From contig JAAESG010000297.1 in NCBI GenBank assembly GCA_024229615.1, positions 1-33,392 on the forward strand: DNA of 33,392 bases, given 5' to 3'. Shown piece by piece: positions 33,100 to 33,392 of this stretch. The notes under the pieces were generated by a model, which saw only the letters and a program-made list of their open reading frames with translations, was not told the DNA's origin and ran no database searches. The position numbers were made by a program, and so were the translations under genes. The DNA comes from Gammaproteobacteria bacterium. Its GTDB lineage: Bacteria > Pseudomonadota > Gammaproteobacteria > GCA-001735895. The stretch's first letter is position 1. Each line of letters begins with the position of its first letter.

Positions 33100-33392
33100 A
33101 TGGATTTCAATTTCGCCCAGGCTACAGCATTTGTCGGCTCCTTGATCTGGCCGATGATGCGTATCAGCGCAATGTTCATTGCGATGCCGGTAATCGGTAC
33201 CCGGCTGGTACCGACACGAGTCAAGATTATCATTACCCTGGTATTGTCGGTGGTGGTGTTACCGTTGTTGCCCGAATTGCCACAGGTTGAAGCGCTCTCG
33301 CTGGAGGGATTGTTTATTTCGGCCCAACAAATTCTGATCGGTCTGTCGATGGGTTTCACGATGCAACTGGTATTTGGCGCACTGATGATCGC
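33100..33392 (+). CDS. fliR: Flagellar export gate protein FliR (N-terminal part)
   Basis: The first 97 codons of FliR, cut by the window end; full-length FliR is about 250-260 residues. The visible part has FNFAQATAFVGSLIWPMMRI, SAMFIAMPVIGTRLVPTRVK and QILIGLSMGFTMQLVFGALM, all FliR-like membrane segments. The ATG at 33100 has no strong Shine-Dalgarno, and coupling to fliQ is likely. flhB and flhA would be expected next. Confidence 0.93.
   Translation, partial: MDFNFAQATAFVGSLIWPMMRISAMFIAMPVIGTRLVPTRVKIIITLVLSVVVLPLLPELPQVEALSLEGLFISAQQILIGLSMGFTMQLVFGALMI

Overview
The window is almost entirely a chromosomal flagellar gene cluster of a gammaproteobacterium with a FleQ-governed polar flagellum, as in Pseudomonas, Shewanella and related marine lineages. 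This rests on gene order (flgG-L, fliC, flaG, fliD, fliS, fliT-like, fleQ, fleS, fleR, then fliE-K and fliL-R), on three sigma54-system regulators, and on sigma54 (-24/-12) and sigma28 promoter-like sites at the right places. I cannot name a genus. No rRNA, tRNA or CRISPR array was seen.

Layout. Positions 1-598 hold a decayed integrase/transposase fragment and a solo copy of a short repeat that recurs twice more. A bifunctional GGDEF-EAL protein (599-3004, minus strand) diverges from flgG. The intergenic space holds a perfect 16-bp inverted repeat, a sigma28-like promoter facing the GGDEF-EAL gene and a sigma54-like promoter facing flgG. Positions 3331-10088 encode the distal rod, L and P rings, FlgJ and the two hook-filament junction proteins. 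flgB-F are absent from this end, so the usual flg operon is split. Positions 10215-15032 encode flagellin, FlaG, the FliD cap, the FliS chaperone and a FliT-like protein, with alternating sigma28 and sigma54 sites. Positions 15179-19200 encode the FleQ-like master regulator and the FleS/FleR two-component pair.

The least ordinary part is 19201-21707. An HDOD-domain protein with a degenerate receiver lies between fleR and fliE, in a place where many related clusters pass directly from one to the other. It is flanked by long non-coding stretches of about 670 and 490 bp, the first starting with a copy of the short repeat. Positions 21708-29249 are the basal body, C-ring and export operon fliEFGHIJ plus fliK. 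A possible 40-codon ORF is coupled to the fliH stop, and fliK has its own sigma54-like site. After a UUCG-loop terminator and a palindromic copy of the repeat, fliL-fliR (29655 to the window edge) encode the stator-associated protein, switch proteins and export gate; fliR is cut by the window end.

How it works together. FleQ with sigma54 would drive early and middle operons, FleS/FleR further middle genes, and sigma28 (gene not in the window) flagellin, fliS and apparently the c-di-GMP enzyme. The cluster therefore links flagellar assembly to c-di-GMP turnover. Notably, the FleQ-like protein lacks the LFRS-type c-di-GMP contact motif remembered from P. aeruginosa FleQ. Most of the window is a standard flagellar locus; the points worth checking are mainly regulatory DNA, the HDOD insertion and the repeat family. 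Promoter calls come from reading the sequence by eye against consensus, not from a scoring program.
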